A stretch of DNA of 57,252 nucleotides from Deltaproteobacteria bacterium (GTDB taxonomy: Bacteria; Desulfobacterota_B; Binatia; UBA9968): contig VBKY01000143.1 in NCBI GenBank assembly GCA_005879255.1, forward strand, positions 1 through 57,252. Direction: 5' to 3'. The notes below the pieces were generated by a model. It was not told the DNA's origin and made no database searches. It saw nothing but the letters and a program-made list of their open reading frames with translations. Below are positions 17,944 to 28,254 of the stretch, piece by piece (position 1 is the stretch's first letter; each line of letters starts with the position of its first letter). Position numbers and translations under genes: made by a program.

Positions 17944-17951
<8 letters not shown>
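17241..17951 (+). CDS. purQ: Phosphoribosylformylglycinamidine synthase subunit PurQ
   Basis: A 236-residue class I glutamine amidotransferase with nucleophile motif GICNGFQ (Cys near residue 87) and the His-Glu pair in MPHPEVACN. It supplies ammonia from glutamine to PurL. The 3' end overlaps the purL start by 8 nt. Confidence 0.96.
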
Positions 17952-20178
<2,227 letters not shown>

Positions 20179-20182
20179 GCGG

Positions 20183-20217
20183 GTTCAAAGTTCAAGGGTC
20201 AACGTTCAAAGTAAAAT
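20183..20217. repeat. GTTCAA-type heptamer repeat between purL and purF
   Basis: Units GTTCAAA, GTTCAAG, GGTCAAC, GTTCAAA, GTAAAAT in a 7-nt register. Same unit as at 2020 and 15455. Confidence 0.75.
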
Positions 20218-20239
20218 GATCGAATTCGCGTGAATTGAG

Positions 20240-21667
20240 ATGGCGGATAAATTCCACGAAGAATGCGCTGTGATGGGCGTCTATGGCCATCCTGAGGCGG
20301 CCAATATGGTTTACCTCGGTCTCTATGCTCTGCAGCATCGCGGCCAGGAATCTTGCGGCATCGTCTCTTCGGACGGCAAGGGGCTGATTTCCCATCGCCA
20401 GATGGGCTTGGTTGCCGACGCATTTCACGAAGACGTGATCAAGCGCTTGGAGGGGGCCAGCGCCATCGGCCACAATCGCTACTCGACAACCGGCCAGAGT
20501 CATCTCAAGAACGCTCAGCCGTTCGTGGTCGAGTATTCGCAAGGGCCGATCGCGATCTCACACAACGGCAATCTCGTCAACGGCGCGTTGCTGCGCGAGG
20601 AATTAGAGCATTCCGGATCGATCTTTCAATCGACCACCGACACCGAAGTGATCATCCATCTGATCGCCACTTCGAAAGAAGCTTTGCTCATCCACCGGAT
20701 CATCGAAGCGTTGAGCCGCGTGCGCGGCGCCTATTCGCTGTTATTCCTCACCCTGGACAAGATGATTGCGGCGCGCGATCCCTATGGCTTTCGTCCCCTG
20801 GTGCTAGGAAAGTTCGCCGAAGGAAAGAATCGCGGCGCCTATGTCGTCGCGTCGGAGACTTGCGCGTTGGACCTGATTGAAGCCGAATACCTTCGCGACG
20901 TAGAGCCGGGAGAAATTATCACGATCGGCCCGGACGGTATGATGGAATCGCGCAAGCCTTTTCTACCGGCGCCACATGCCAAGTGTATTTTCGAATATAT
21001 CTATTTCGCGCGTCCCGACAGCAAGCTCTTCGGCCACAACGTCTATCGGGTGCGCAAAGCGCTCGGCCGCCAGCTGGCGCGCGAAAGCGGTGTAGAGGCA
21101 GATTTGGTGACACCCGTACCCGACTCCGGTGTGCCGGCGGCCATCGGTTACGCCGAGGAGGCGAAGATCCCATTGGAATTTGGACTGATCCGCAATCACT
21201 ATGTTGGCCGGACGTTCATCGAGCCGCAGCAGACGATTCGCAATTTCGGCGTGAAGATCAAGCTCAACGCTCAGCGCGACGTCCTAGAAGGCAAGCGCGT
21301 CGTGGTCGTCGACGATTCCATCGTGCGCGGCACCACGAGTCGCAAGATCATTCGCATGCTGCGCGACGCCGGCGCCAAAGAAGTGCACATGCGCATCAGC
21401 TCGCCGGCGACGATCAGCCCCTGCTACTACGGCATCGATACGCCGACCCGCTCCGAACTGATCGCCGCGTCCAATAGCGTGGAAGATATTCGCCGCTTCA
21501 TCGAAGCCGATACACTCGCCTACTTGAGCCGCGACGGCATGTACGCCTACTTCGATGGCCAAGATCAAGGCTTCTGCGACGCCTGCTTCACTGCCAATTA
21601 TCCCGTTCACTTCGAAGACGAAGGTCACACCAAACAGCTCCATCTGTTCGACGCCGTAAGTCGGTAG
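20240..21667 (+). CDS. purF: Amidophosphoribosyltransferase
   Basis: A 475-residue PurF that commits PRPP to purine synthesis. The N-terminal Ntn-hydrolase domain has Cys9 in EECAVMGVYG, so an eight-residue propeptide would be removed to free the nucleophile. The PRPP motif VVVVDDSIVRGTT lies in the C-terminal half. Cysteines equivalent to the four [4Fe-4S] ligands of the Bacillus enzyme are present (KCIFEYIYF, SPCYYG, CDAC), so this should be the oxygen-sensitive iron-sulfur type. Last gene of the pur cluster. Confidence 0.96.
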   Translation: MADKFHEECAVMGVYGHPEAANMVYLGLYALQHRGQESCGIVSSDGKGLISHRQMGLVADAFHEDVIKRLEGASAIGHNRYSTTGQSHLKNAQPFVVEYSQGPIAISHNGNLVNGALLREELEHSGSIFQSTTDTEVIIHLIATSKEALLIHRIIEALSRVRGAYSLLFLTLDKMIAARDPYGFRPLVLGKFAEGKNRGAYVVASETCALDLIEAEYLRDVEPGEIITIGPDGMMESRKPFLPAPHAKCIFEYIYFARPDSKLFGHNVYRVRKALGRQLARESGVEADLVTPVPDSGVPAAIGYAEEAKIPLEFGLIRNHYVGRTFIEPQQTIRNFGVKIKLNAQRDVLEGKRVVVVDDSIVRGTTSRKIIRMLRDAGAKEVHMRISSPATISPCYYGIDTPTRSELIAASNSVEDIRRFIEADTLAYLSRDGMYAYFDGQDQGFCDACFTANYPVHFEDEGHTKQLHLFDAVSR

Positions 21668-21795
21668 CGTTTAGATACCTGGCTCTCTCGATTTTCTTTC
21701 CAACAGTAGGGGTTTCCCGTCGCCTATCTTTTGGGATCGCCGGCGACATTCGACTACAATCTCCCGAGTGCCGATCAGGACGTGCCGACTCGGAA

Positions 21796-21882
21796 GGGGT
21801 CAGGCATGATATATGCAATTTGATGCCAATGGCAATTATCACGCTTGACCCCAATGCTATGACGCTTGACCCCAATGCTATG
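21796..21882. repeat. REP-like palindrome plus 21-bp tandem duplication
   Basis: GGGGTCAGGCATGATA (21796-21811) and TATCACGCTTGACCCC (21837-21852) are imperfect inverted repeats, 14 of 16 positions pairing. They enclose an inner TGCCA-A-TGGCA hairpin. A 21-bp unit starting ACGCTTGACCCC is then perfectly duplicated (21841-21861 and 21862-21882), copying the right arm. The shape resembles palindromic ends mobilised by Y1/REP-associated transposases; no transposase gene is present. Confidence 0.6.
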
Positions 21883-22035
21883 ATCGCTGTGATGCGTGGA
21901 AGTACAAGTCCTGCCCATCGGTCGCATCACCTGATCAGAAAGCTTTTCGATCCATCAATCTTTCCTCGCAATCCGTCCGCGGGAATTTGTTTCAGCTTGA
22001 CGAAAAATGGGTCGGTTCAGCACAGAATCAAGACT

Positions 22036-22051
22036 TGATCGAATTTTCCAG
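22036..22051. repeat. 16-bp direct repeat, copy 1
   Basis: TGATCGAATTTTCCAG occurs here and again at 22384-22399, at the start of the ExeA-like gene. The two copies flank the DnaA-box cluster at a distance of 348 bp. Confidence 0.75.
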
Positions 22052-22075
22052 CCAAAATAATCCGATCTGACGGCA

Positions 22076-22144
22076 GGACTTATCCACAGTTGTGGATAAG
22101 TCCAGTTTTGCAGCCACAACAGGTTCTTATCCACACCATCCACA
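22076..22144. promoter_or_regulatory. Cluster of DnaA boxes
   Basis: Three perfect copies of the DnaA box TTATCCACA lie within 56 bp: 22080-22088 (plus), 22091-22099 (minus) and 22127-22135 (plus). A weaker copy, CCATCCACA (7 of 9), is at 22136-22144. The first two form a perfect 13-bp inverted repeat with a 2-bp centre (22076-22103). AT-rich DNA follows (about 22178-22243). This is either an origin-type DnaA platform or DnaA control of the next gene. Confidence 0.75.
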
Positions 22145-22206
22145 GGACTATAAACAGATGCGCAGCGCTCATCGCAAAAATATTTTTTGTTGGGACGATT
22201 TTTTTC

Positions 22207-22235
22207 TTGACAATGTTAAATGGAAAAATTATGAG
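22207..22235 (+). promoter_or_regulatory. Probable promoter of the ExeA-like gene
   Basis: TTGACA (22207-22212), 17-nt spacer, TATGAG (22230-22235). It lies in the AT-rich stretch between the DnaA boxes and the next gene. Confidence 0.5.
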
Positions 22236-22382
22236 TTTCTCTCCTCGCACCATCTTCGTCACGACAATCTACTTTCATTGCGCAGGATCTTCTTATCGTG
22301 CTCCAACAGTTGAGCACGGAAATGGGTAAAGTGCGTCAAAATCAAGACCGGTAATGACCGCCTTTAAAAGGACGGCAATCAA

Positions 22383-23663
22383 ATGATCGAATTTTCCAGG
22401 TCGCAAAAACACAAAGCCATGTTTGAGGGTCATTTTGGGTTTCGCGAAACGCCCTTCAGTGTAACGCCCGATCCGCGGTTTTTTTTCAGTCACCCGCTCT
22501 ACCTCGAGGGCTTGGCGGCGCTCGTTCACGGAATTGAAAGCAAAACAGGTTTCATGCTGGTCACGGGGGAAGTGGGAACCGGTAAGACGATCCTGTTGCG
22601 CAAACTGATGTGTCATATGGACGCGCGTGTCCACTTTGTGTTTGTTTCCAACAGTCACCTCACTTCGTATGGCTTGACTGAGTTGATGGTGCAGAATCTG
22701 GGACTCAACAACAAAGAAAAAACCCGATTAGAAATGATTCAGGATCTAAATAGCTATCTAATTCATCAGCACAGAACAGGTCGCACTGTCGCCCTGCTGA
22801 TCGATGAAGCCCAAAAGCTTAGCGATGAGGCGCTGGAGGGTTTGTGCGATCTGTCAAATTTGGAGACGGATAAGGAAAAATTGCTGCAGATTGTGCTCGT
22901 GGGGCAACCGGAGTTGATAACAAAATTGAACAAATCCTCTTTGCGCCGAATCAAACAAAGAATCGCGATTCACCACCATCTCTACTCTTTTCAGACGACG
23001 AGTGAGGTAGACCATTATATTCGTCACCGCCTCCAGATCGTAGGTTATGACGGTCCAGAGATTTTTACTAAAAACGGGATCGAGGCTATCTGGCATTATT
23101 CGGGAGGAACACCCCGGTTGATCAATATCCTCTGTGATACGGCACTTGCGATGGCCTGTGTGGCAGCCAGAAAGAAGGTCTCTCCTTATATGCTCATGAG
23201 GGCCGCCGGCGATCTAATGTTGGAGCAAGCAACCGAAGCGCCAAAGATTGGAACCTCGGAGGCTGGACTGCTCAGGATGAAAACTCCGGCCCCAAGGATC
23301 AACCAAAAGCGCTCTGAACCTAACAGGATCGAGGCGAACACGAGCGAGCGGCCTGAAGCAGTAATCATTCCTCTTCGCCAGTCGGATCGCGTATTGCTTT
23401 CCCAGATCGCCACTAAAGGACCTGCCGTCTCTCTGCAATTTTTTGATCGTATGACTCGTGCAGCCACCGAAGCGATGGGGCCGATGGCCAATAGAATCCT
23501 GGGTGATCAAATTTCTGCGCTCGGCGAATCCCGCCATGCATTTCCGCAGGGAAAGCTCGCAGACCTTATCCTGCGGGTTAGCGGGGAAATTTTGAATGAA
23601 ACTATGAGAGCCCGTTTCCAGACAAAAATGATACGCGAAATTGCCACTCTCAAAACGATGTGA
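22383..23663 (+). CDS. ExeA/GspA-like AAA+ ATPase
   Basis: A 426-residue ATPase of the ExeA-like family. FGFRETPFSVTPDPRFFF is the family N-terminal block, Walker A is GEVGTGKT (62-69), Walker B is LLIDEAQ (about 141-147) and the sensor region includes YSGGTPRLINILCD. ExeA helps assemble secretion or cell-envelope complexes at peptidoglycan; here no GspB or secretin is nearby and no C-terminal peptidoglycan-binding domain is recognisable. Residues 280-426 match nothing I know. The ATG at 22383 has an AAGGA site 10 nt upstream; the family usually begins at the MFEGHFG ATG at 22419, so that is a real alternative. Confidence 0.8.
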   Translation: MIEFSRSQKHKAMFEGHFGFRETPFSVTPDPRFFFSHPLYLEGLAALVHGIESKTGFMLVTGEVGTGKTILLRKLMCHMDARVHFVFVSNSHLTSYGLTELMVQNLGLNNKEKTRLEMIQDLNSYLIHQHRTGRTVALLIDEAQKLSDEALEGLCDLSNLETDKEKLLQIVLVGQPELITKLNKSSLRRIKQRIAIHHHLYSFQTTSEVDHYIRHRLQIVGYDGPEIFTKNGIEAIWHYSGGTPRLINILCDTALAMACVAARKKVSPYMLMRAAGDLMLEQATEAPKIGTSEAGLLRMKTPAPRINQKRSEPNRIEANTSERPEAVIIPLRQSDRVLLSQIATKGPAVSLQFFDRMTRAATEAMGPMANRILGDQISALGESRHAFPQGKLADLILRVSGEILNETMRARFQTKMIREIATLKTM

Positions 23664-23686
23664 GCGCGTTATTAAGGAGTAAAAAA

Positions 23687-24439
23687 ATGGATCAGGAATC
23701 ACGACGTCTGGGCCTCAAGTGGAAGATCGGCGGAATTTATACAGGCATGATGGTAGTCCTGGGTGCTTTTGTGATTGCCGCAGTTTCTCTGCTCACACAG
23801 AGCACACTGCGAGATCAACTCGATAAGCGGGCCCTTGCCATAGTTACCAACTTTAGTGATGCCGCCGCGGGACATGTCGCCGGCAGAAATCTTCTCGCGC
23901 TTCACGCTCTCGCAAGAAAATATACGCTTCTCGATAGCGTGGCTTACGCGTATGTGGAAGATGGTAAAGGAGAGATCGTTGTTCATACTTTAGAAACTTT
24001 TCCGCAGGAACTCCGGCAAGAACTTCCCGCCGGCGCAAAGCGCCAAATACGCCGGCGAGAATTATCGTTCGCAGACCGAACAGTGTACGAAACCGCCGTG
24101 CCGGTTCTAGAGGGGCAGCTGGGCAACGTCTACGTGGGTTTTTGGGCTGATGCTGTACAAACGGAGATCCGGCGCGCCCTTGTTCCGATTATCGGAATCA
24201 TTGCTGTGGTTCCTTTGGTCGGCGCGCTTCTCTCGTTTCTGTTGGCTCACTGGATTGTTCGACCCATCGTCGGCCTAACACAAATCGCCGACAAGGTCAC
24301 CATGGGTGACCTCGAAACCTCGGTCGGTGGAGAGTGTGTCACCGCGCGCGACGAGATTGGAGACTTGGCACGTTCTCTCGAGCGCATGCGATCGAGTCTT
24401 AAAGCGGCGATGCTACGCCTAGGTCCGGAAATAGCGTGA
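23687..24439 (+). CDS. Stand-alone HAMP-domain membrane protein
   Basis: A 250-residue protein with a membrane segment near residues 18-38, a periplasmic sensor-like region of about 120 residues, a second membrane segment (about 173-195), and a HAMP domain (IVRPIVGLTQIADKVTMGDLE... RDEIGDLARSLERMRSSLKAAM). It stops right after HAMP, so there is no kinase, cyclase or MCP output domain. The C-terminal SLERMRSSLKAAM helix looks complete rather than cut. The ATG at 23687 has a strong AAGGAG site. Its partner may be another gene product; the next locus is a broken substrate-binding protein gene. Confidence 0.75.
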   Translation: MDQESRRLGLKWKIGGIYTGMMVVLGAFVIAAVSLLTQSTLRDQLDKRALAIVTNFSDAAAGHVAGRNLLALHALARKYTLLDSVAYAYVEDGKGEIVVHTLETFPQELRQELPAGAKRQIRRRELSFADRTVYETAVPVLEGQLGNVYVGFWADAVQTEIRRALVPIIGIIAVVPLVGALLSFLLAHWIVRPIVGLTQIADKVTMGDLETSVGGECVTARDEIGDLARSLERMRSSLKAAMLRLGPEIA

Positions 24440-24457
24440 CTTATACATTTTCGAAGG

Positions 24458-24880
24458 TACGGCTCATCATCGGATTTCGCCACGCGCTATGCGCTGGATA
24501 AGTTCGGGCTGGCTCCTGAAAAGGATGTGATGATTTTAGAGATTGGTAGCCAGCCGGCTCGGTTTACCGCTCTTGAAGCAGGAAAGATCCAAGCGGCGAT
24601 GGTCGCAGTGCCTTTAACGCTCAGAGCAAAGGCTCTCGGTTTTCATACCCTGGCGGATCTTCAAATGCTCGGCCTCGAATATCAGCACACCGGCTTGGCA
24701 ACTACCCAAGCGTTGATCAAATCGCGACCCGACCTTGTTCGCAGTGTCATGAAGGCTTTCGTGGAAGGCATTCATTACTATGGGGTAGGATCTAACGGGC
24801 CATCCGACATTAATCGGCGCCGGAATCGTGTCGGTCGAACCAGGGGCCTTGGCGGCGAAGGTTCACGGAGAGCGAGTTGA
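24458..24880 (+). pseudogene. Fragment of an NMT1/TAXI-type ABC transporter substrate-binding protein
   Basis: Translation from 24458 reads YGSSSDFATRYALDKFGL and continues through EIGSQPARFTALEAGKIQAAMV and VRSVMKAFVEGIHYY, the middle part of an NMT1/SsuA-like solute-binding protein. The N-terminal half with its signal peptide is missing, and after about 24780 the similarity ends in out-of-frame sequence. A decayed fragment, not a functional gene. Confidence 0.7.
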
Positions 24881-24923
24881 GGTGGACGTGCGACGTCTAT
24901 CGGATCCCTTCGCTGACCGTTAG
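24789..24923 (+). other. Unidentified gene remnant
   Basis: A 44-codon frame preceded by a stop, reading TGHPTLIGAGIVSVEPGALA and ending SDPFADR. The composition looks like the C terminus of a real protein, but I do not recognise it. It overlaps the end of the NMT1 fragment in another frame. From 24924 to 25133 I see nothing supportable. Confidence 0.3.
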
Positions 24924-25133
24924 CGCGGATTATTGATGCTCTTTACCCATCACCGGTTTTTCTGCATCAAAGGCAGTCGGTAGTCATCCAATCTAGAAAA
25001 TTCAGCAAGGTGTATCACAGGAGTCCGTCAAATTCCTGTTATCAGCACTCCGCCGCCGTCGAGATAAACCTTGTATTGATGTCATGTTCGTCCTATTTTT
25101 GGTGAATGGGTCAATAATTTCCGGAGGTGTGAT

Positions 25134-25970
25134 ATGCCACGGTATCTCGTTTTGGCCAACCAAACCGCTTCGAGCCCGGAGCTGACCAGCGCAATTCGGG
25201 AGATCCTTGCAAAGGAGGCAGATACGGAGTTCGTCTTGCTAGTTCCCGCCACACCGGTGGAAGATCTGCTCGATTGGCAGGACGGCGATAATGAAACGAT
25301 AGCGAAGCGGACCGCCCAAACTGCAAAGGAGCATTTGGAAGGAGTAGGCGCGAAAATCGTCCGAACGGAAGTGGGCGATCCCTCGCCTGTAAAAGCTATC
25401 GAGGACGAGCTCCAACGCCACCAAGAAAACTACGATGGCATTGTGGTCTCGACCCTGCCGCTTCAAAGGTCCCGCTGGGCGGCTCTTGACCAACCCCGGC
25501 GCATAGAGCGTCGCTTCAAATTACCGGTCACGCATGTGGTCGGTCATTCCGTGACCATGACGCGCGAGGAACTCATCAGGGGCCTGAATGAGGATCTAAA
25601 CCTCGAACTCGAAACCCTGCTCAGAAATGTGTATCACGCTGCGGCAGGTCGCGGTATGCTCGGCCACGAGCTTCGCGAGTTATTGAAAAAGGAGGCGCCG
25701 AGTGAGCTAGACCATGCGATGTTTCTGGCCGATAAGATTGTGGCGCTTGGCGGCGAGGTGCATATCCGACCAGCGCTACCGGCAGAGCTCGAATCCGCTC
25801 GGCAGCTTTTACAGGAGAATATTACCGGCGAACGCAAAATAATAAGCAACTATGCCAAACGTATCGACCAGGCAGCAGAGTTCGGCGATAAAGGGCTGAT
25901 GATACGGCTGGAGGATATGCTCGCATCGGAAACCGATCACCTCGAGCAGCTCGAACGCCTGGGGCGTTAG
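25134..25970 (+). CDS. Universal-stress-like / ferritin-like fusion protein
   Basis: A 278-residue two-domain protein. Residues 1-137 look like a universal-stress-protein-type domain (YLVLANQTASSPEL ... YDGIVVSTLPLQRSRW ... LPVTHVV), without the usual ATP-binding glycine motif. Residues 146-278 align with bacterioferritin-type four-helix proteins: LNEDLNLELETLLRNVYHA matches the first ligand helix of bacterioferritin position by position. Candidate di-iron ligands are Glu158, Glu191/His194 (ELDH), Glu233 and Glu266/His269 (ETDH). A GGAGG site precedes the ATG. The likely role is iron or oxidative stress, but this is inference. Confidence 0.7.
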   Translation: MPRYLVLANQTASSPELTSAIREILAKEADTEFVLLVPATPVEDLLDWQDGDNETIAKRTAQTAKEHLEGVGAKIVRTEVGDPSPVKAIEDELQRHQENYDGIVVSTLPLQRSRWAALDQPRRIERRFKLPVTHVVGHSVTMTREELIRGLNEDLNLELETLLRNVYHAAAGRGMLGHELRELLKKEAPSELDHAMFLADKIVALGGEVHIRPALPAELESARQLLQENITGERKIISNYAKRIDQAAEFGDKGLMIRLEDMLASETDHLEQLERLGR

Positions 25971-26156
25971 TCAGCAACATTGCTTGAACCAAATCGCTCG
26001 GATAAAATGATGACCTTCCATGAAGCAGACCTCAATGCGAGACGGGGGACAAAAGTCTTGTTTGCGAATTTTTTCGAGGTCAGCTCACCGGCCTCGGAAG
26101 AGACAAACTAACTCATAACTAAAGACTTCTTAACTGGCGCGCTCAAGACACTTAAC

Positions 26157-26534
26157 ATGGCAAAGAGTGTTCTCATCATTGAAGACAATGAACACGTGCG
26201 CGAAATCTTCGTTTCTATGCTGCGGTCTGCTGGCTACGAAATATTAGACGCGGGGACCGGCACTCAGGGAATAGAAAAAGCACTTTCCGCCAAACCCAAT
26301 CTTATCCTGTTGGATCTCGACCTACCCGATATGACGGGCATGGATACAGCAAGGGCGATAAGAAAAAACTCCACGACGGCCCATATACCGATTATTGCTT
26401 GCAGCGCCTGGAGTGGGAGGGAATGGAGGGAAGAAGCGCTCCGGGCTGGAATGGTCGAATACTTGCAAAAACCAATTCCGTCCGAGCTAATCAAAGCAAA
26501 AGTAAGATCAGGTAGCGGGTACAGACGAAATTGA
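26157..26534 (+). CDS. Single-domain response regulator (receiver only)
   Basis: A 125-residue CheY-like receiver. The acidic pair is Glu9-Asp10, the phospho-acceptor is Asp53 (LLDLDLPDMTG), a Ser replaces the usual Thr in ACSAW, and the conserved Lys is in LQKPI. No output domain; the tail VRSGSGYRRN is short. It may serve a phosphorelay or protein-protein switch. No kinase is adjacent. Confidence 0.85.
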   Translation: MAKSVLIIEDNEHVREIFVSMLRSAGYEILDAGTGTQGIEKALSAKPNLILLDLDLPDMTGMDTARAIRKNSTTAHIPIIACSAWSGREWREEALRAGMVEYLQKPIPSELIKAKVRSGSGYRRN

Positions 26535-26600
26535 AGTGATAGTTCAGCGGTTGGAGTAGAACGTTCTTGCTAAGAACACGTCATCGTATAGACTTGAGCA

Positions 26601-26957
26601 ATGATCCTTTTAGTTGAAGACGACGACGCCGCTCGATATACCTTTGCTCGGCTCATGCGGACTGCAGGGCACGAAGTTATGGAAGCAAGGAACGGAGACG
26701 AGGCGTTAGCCCTTCTTGCTAGACACGACTTCGATCTTGTGATCACAGACCTCGCAATGCCGAAAGTCACCGGGTTCGGCTTACTCACTGAGATGCGATT
26801 AAAATGGCCCGAGATCCCAGTGATTCTTGTTACAGCCTACCTCTCCCCAGACGCAGCTAAGGCGATCTTGCAGGAGAAGGTCATATTCCTGCCAAAGCCG
26901 CTCGATCCTAGGAAATTGATGGCGTCTGTTGAACGCTTCACCTCGCCCCCGCGTTAG
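26601..26957 (+). CDS. Single-domain response regulator (receiver only)
   Basis: A 118-residue receiver domain with acidic residues in VEDDDA (6-8), phospho-acceptor Asp50 in VITDLAMP, Thr in LVTAY and Lys in LPKPLDP. No output domain. It lies 66 nt after the other receiver gene on the same strand, but the two differ enough not to be a recent duplication. The ATG at 26601 has no strong ribosome site. Confidence 0.82.
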   Translation: MILLVEDDDAARYTFARLMRTAGHEVMEARNGDEALALLARHDFDLVITDLAMPKVTGFGLLTEMRLKWPEIPVILVTAYLSPDAAKAILQEKVIFLPKPLDPRKLMASVERFTSPPR

Positions 26958-26975
26958 CTTCAATCCATCAACCAG

Positions 26976-27336
26976 GTGATTCCGATGCTCGTCCCGAGAG
27001 TGGACGCGGACGGCCACGAGCTCGGCGGCGTTCCGGTGGTACTGCGCGATACGCCGCTCGGCACATATCTCGGTTGGAACATCACCTCCGGCGGATTCTC
27101 ACAAGGACCAGAATTGCAACTATGTCGGAGGAATGATCCCGTTCGCCAAAACAAAGGATGAGCGCATCTCTACAGCGCCACGAAACTCTGCTCCGACAAG
27201 CTATTCGTCTCCGCCAACGGTGATGATTGAGCTCGACTCCCACGGAGCTAGCCGTTTTCTTAGTTCTCGCTATCGTCATCTGGGGTACCATGATCGAACG
27301 TCGGAGCAAGAACACAAGATGCGCTTGACGGCGTAG
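26976..27336 (+). pseudogene. Frameshifted C-terminal remnant of an alpha/beta-hydrolase domain protein (Abhydrolase_10-like)
   Basis: The first part reads PMLVPRVDADGHELGGVPV...PLGTYLGWN, typical of the end of Abhydrolase_10 proteins. The continuation, in another frame from 27133, reads MIPFAKTKDERIS, the conserved motif that follows in the family (IPFAxTKAER). The N-terminal catalytic part is absent. One or more frameshifts plus truncation make this a pseudogene. The rest of the gap, 27337-27582, holds nothing I can name. Confidence 0.65.
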
Positions 27337-27582
27337 GCTTGACTCCCTGACACTTCCACGAATCTCCCACTGAAGCCTTGCTCCCTGTATGTGTCAACGC
27401 GTTTGTCCCGCGTCGACGATGTCTTCCGTTAGCCAGAGCCGTAACAGAACATTTTCTTGACTTTACGACGCTCGTCAGACTACAAGTGTGAGCGAAGTGA
27501 AATCAAACTACCGCTTCACATGGGGGCAACGTGGCTTCCGATGGGTTCCAACGGTGCATAGATGCGTTGAAAGGCAACATGG

Positions 27583-27954
27583 GTGGCACACATGAACGGC
27601 GAGTCCGTAGAGCGGCTGATGGAAATCATCCTCCAGATGAAGATCAACTTGGCCCATATCAACGAAACATTACACCAGCAGACCTATGAAATTCGCGAAC
27701 AGCTCGGCACGGTTTTTGAAGAAGAAAAGCAAGCTTTGGAGCGCTGTCTCAATAGTATCGATGACAAGCTCAAAGAGTGCTCGACAAACGTCGACGAGTA
27801 TCAGCGGGTGTACGCCAGTCTCGCGAGCATGCGGGAAAAGCTCGTGCAGCTCGGCGCGGAACCGAGCGCCTTACCGACACCGATGCCCGCGGACAATGTC
27901 GAAGGCATCATTGCTTGGCGCCTGCGGGAGCTAAAAGGCAAGGGCAAGGTCTGA
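27583..27954 (+). CDS. Hypothetical coiled-coil protein
   Basis: A 123-residue soluble protein, not recognised. It is rich in Glu, Gln and Leu and predicted helical through about residue 90 (EIREQLGTVFEEEKQALERCLNSIDDKL), suggesting a coiled coil, then a Pro-rich linker and a basic end. The GTG at 27583 has a GAAAGG site 8 nt upstream; ATG at 27592 is an alternative. Codon use resembles neighbouring real genes. Confidence 0.5.
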   Translation: MAHMNGESVERLMEIILQMKINLAHINETLHQQTYEIREQLGTVFEEEKQALERCLNSIDDKLKECSTNVDEYQRVYASLASMREKLVQLGAEPSALPTPMPADNVEGIIAWRLRELKGKGKV

Positions 27955-28254
27955 CAGGGCCGCCGGCGTTTCTAAAAACTATTCCTAAATCTGCGCCGAT
28001 CCGTGAATTGAGTCCCAGCTGCGTTTGGCTGATCGCGCTCGATCTTATCCGGCCGATTGCGAACCGCCGTTAGCATTTGTGGAAAATAGCGTTGCTTTTG
28101 TGCTAATGTTCGCCTGGGCTAATTTTTGCTCCGAACGAAGCCGCCCGATCACGCAAAGCCACTATGTGGTATCCGGCTGACAATCCCCTCCTCGATTCCT
28201 TCAGCTCGCGCCGGGTAGTTGCTCGTCTACGCCGGGGGGAGGATTGAATTGCTC
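27955..28254. other. Intergenic stretch without a recognised gene
   Basis: No convincing coding region. A conserved-looking ACGCAAAGCC word (28151-28160) is followed by a short GGC/GCC stem region and resembles the second half of a GEMM (cyclic di-GMP) riboswitch, but the first half and the GNRA tetraloop were not found. A GGGGGGAGGA purine run ends the stretch, about 11 nt before the small frame at 28255. Confidence 0.3.

Noticed and set aside
23660..24439. Earlier start of the HAMP protein overlapping the ExeA-like gene
   Set aside because: The ATG at 23687 has a strong AAGGAG site; the earlier start would overlap the previous stop and has none.
28100..28254. GEMM (cyclic di-GMP) riboswitch candidate around ACGCAAAGCC at 28151
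   Set aside because: Only the second-half word matches. The GGGCAAACC half and the GNRA tetraloop stem are missing, and a convincing fold could not be drawn. A covariance-model (Infernal) search would decide.
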